Below are positions 5,527 to 5,966 of a DNA stretch of 5,966 bases, piece after piece. Source of the DNA: Anaerolineae bacterium (lineage in GTDB: Bacteria; Chloroflexota; Anaerolineae; UBA1429); contig SKLG01000249.1 in assembly GCA_007123335.1 (NCBI GenBank), positions 1 to 5,966 on the forward strand, read 5' to 3'. The stretch's first letter is position 1. Each line of letters starts with the position of its first letter. A model generated the notes under the pieces. The model ran no database searches. It was not told the origin of the DNA and worked only from the letters and a program-made list of their open reading frames with translations. The position numbers and the translations under genes are program-made.

Positions 5527-5733
5527 ATGAATAGGGACATTTTCGAGGGCAAGTGGAAGCAAATGCGCGGTCAGGCCAAAGAGTGGTGGGGCGAACTCAC
5601 CGATGATGACCTGGATCGGGCGGGCGGCAAGGCAGAGCAGCTCATCGGCCTGCTCCAGGAAAAGTATGGCTACACCCGTGAGCGCGCCGAAGAAGAGTTC
5701 GACCGGCGGTTAAAGGAAGCCCAAGACGCCTAG
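5527..5733 (+). CDS. CsbD-family stress-response protein
   Basis: A 68-residue hydrophilic protein, the usual CsbD length. The family pattern is plain: MNRDIFEGKWKQMRGQAKEW at the start, then LTDDDLDRAGGKAEQLIGLL, then QEKYGYTRERAEEEFDRRL. CsbD of Bacillus subtilis is controlled by the general stress sigma factor, and members such as E. coli YjbJ are abundant under stress or in stationary phase; the biochemical role is unknown. It is predicted to be a small cytosolic helical protein. AAAGGGG (5514-5520) lies 6 bases before the ATG. It sits between the small basic ORF and a GlsB-type membrane-protein gene, all on one strand, consistent with a stress cluster. Confidence 0.93.
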   Translation: MNRDIFEGKWKQMRGQAKEWWGELTDDDLDRAGGKAEQLIGLLQEKYGYTRERAEEEFDRRLKEAQDA

Positions 5734-5744
5734 CGTTGTGTTCC

Positions 5745-5772
5745 GCGCCCCTTCTCCATGAAGAGGGGGCGC
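5745..5772 (+). repeat. Stable hairpin between the CsbD gene and the GlsB-type gene
   Basis: GCGCCCCTTCT (5745-5755) pairs with AGAGGGGGCGC (5762-5772) over 11 positions with one G-U pair and a six-base loop. No T-run follows, so it is not a standard terminator; it could be a processing or stability element that tunes expression of the two genes separately. Confidence 0.5.
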
Positions 5773-5820
5773 CAAATACGGACGACCCGTGATGCAAGAC
5801 TCGTCGAAGGAGAGATTAAC

Positions 5821-5966
5821 ATGAACTTTATTATATGGCTCATCGCTGGAGCGCTCGTCGGCTGGGTGGCCAGTATGCTTATGCGAACGAATAGCCAACA
5901 GGGCCTGCTGATGGATATTGTCGTGGGCATCGTGGGCGCGTTCATCGCTGGTTACTTTTTGAGCCC
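5821..5966 (+). CDS. GlsB/YeaQ/YmgE-family stress-response membrane protein (3' partial)
   Basis: The first 48 residues of a small inner-membrane protein; the gene runs off the right edge. The start MNFIIWLIAGALVGWVASML is a first membrane segment with the typical GxxVGWxA pattern, then MRTNSQQGLL, then MDIVVGIVGAFIAGYFL, the conserved D-I-V-x-G-I-x-G-A segment of the family (also annotated as transglycosylase-associated protein). Full members have about 80-90 residues and three membrane segments. GlsB is known in enterococci as a stress gene next to gls24, and YeaQ/YmgE are stress-linked in E. coli; the molecular job is unknown, and the transglycosylase name is not backed by an active site. 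AAGGAG (5807-5812) lies 8 bases before the ATG. The pairing with CsbD recurs in many bacteria and supports a stress role. Confidence 0.92.
   Translation, partial: MNFIIWLIAGALVGWVASMLMRTNSQQGLLMDIVVGIVGAFIAGYFLS

Noticed and set aside
1..5966. CRISPR array, tRNA, rRNA, transposase or insertion sequence
   Set aside because: No regularly spaced repeats, no cloverleaf-like or rRNA-like stretch, and no transposase motif were found in either strand.

Overview
This window comes from a GC-rich bacterium. The mix of a secreted subtilisin with a P domain, a soluble GAF/HisKA_3 kinase, stand-alone receivers and CsbD/GlsB stress genes would fit a Chloroflexota-type or other environmental genome. That assignment is an inference from gene content, not from a marker gene. 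Start sites have clear purine-rich Shine-Dalgarno sequences, and one gene appears to start with GTG.

Left part (1-1660): the 3' end of a secreted S8 protease with a C-terminal P (Homo B) domain is followed on the same strand by a 155-residue HD-domain phosphohydrolase. Next, on the minus strand, lies a broken piece of a YifB/ComM Mg-chelatase-like AAA+ gene. It keeps only part of the C-terminal domain and is cut at both ends.

Middle (1658-5041): three minus-strand genes lie in a row. In order of transcription they are a stand-alone receiver domain, a YbaY/YscW-type exported protein whose lipobox cysteine is replaced by tyrosine, and an unrecognised 101-residue protein. They diverge from a plus-strand pair, a soluble GAF/HisKA_3/HATPase sensor kinase and a NarL/LuxR-type response regulator, which overlap by 4 bases (ATGA). 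The kinase has a consensus sigma70 promoter (TTGACA-18-TATAAT). A strong intrinsic terminator, a perfect 24-base palindrome followed by five T, lies 90 bases after the regulator.

Right part (5160-5966): a leader region with GC-rich hairpins precedes a small stress-type cluster. It holds a 46-residue Lys/Pro-rich basic protein, a CsbD-family protein and, cut by the window edge, a GlsB/YeaQ/YmgE-family membrane protein. CsbD and GlsB families are commonly stress-induced, so the small basic protein may belong to the same response.

I see no CRISPR array, tRNA, rRNA or transposase, and no clearly new multi-gene defence or metabolic system. The most notable items are the stand-alone receiver facing a complete kinase/regulator pair, the lost lipobox in the YbaY-like protein, the yifB remnant, and the small basic ORF in the stress cluster.
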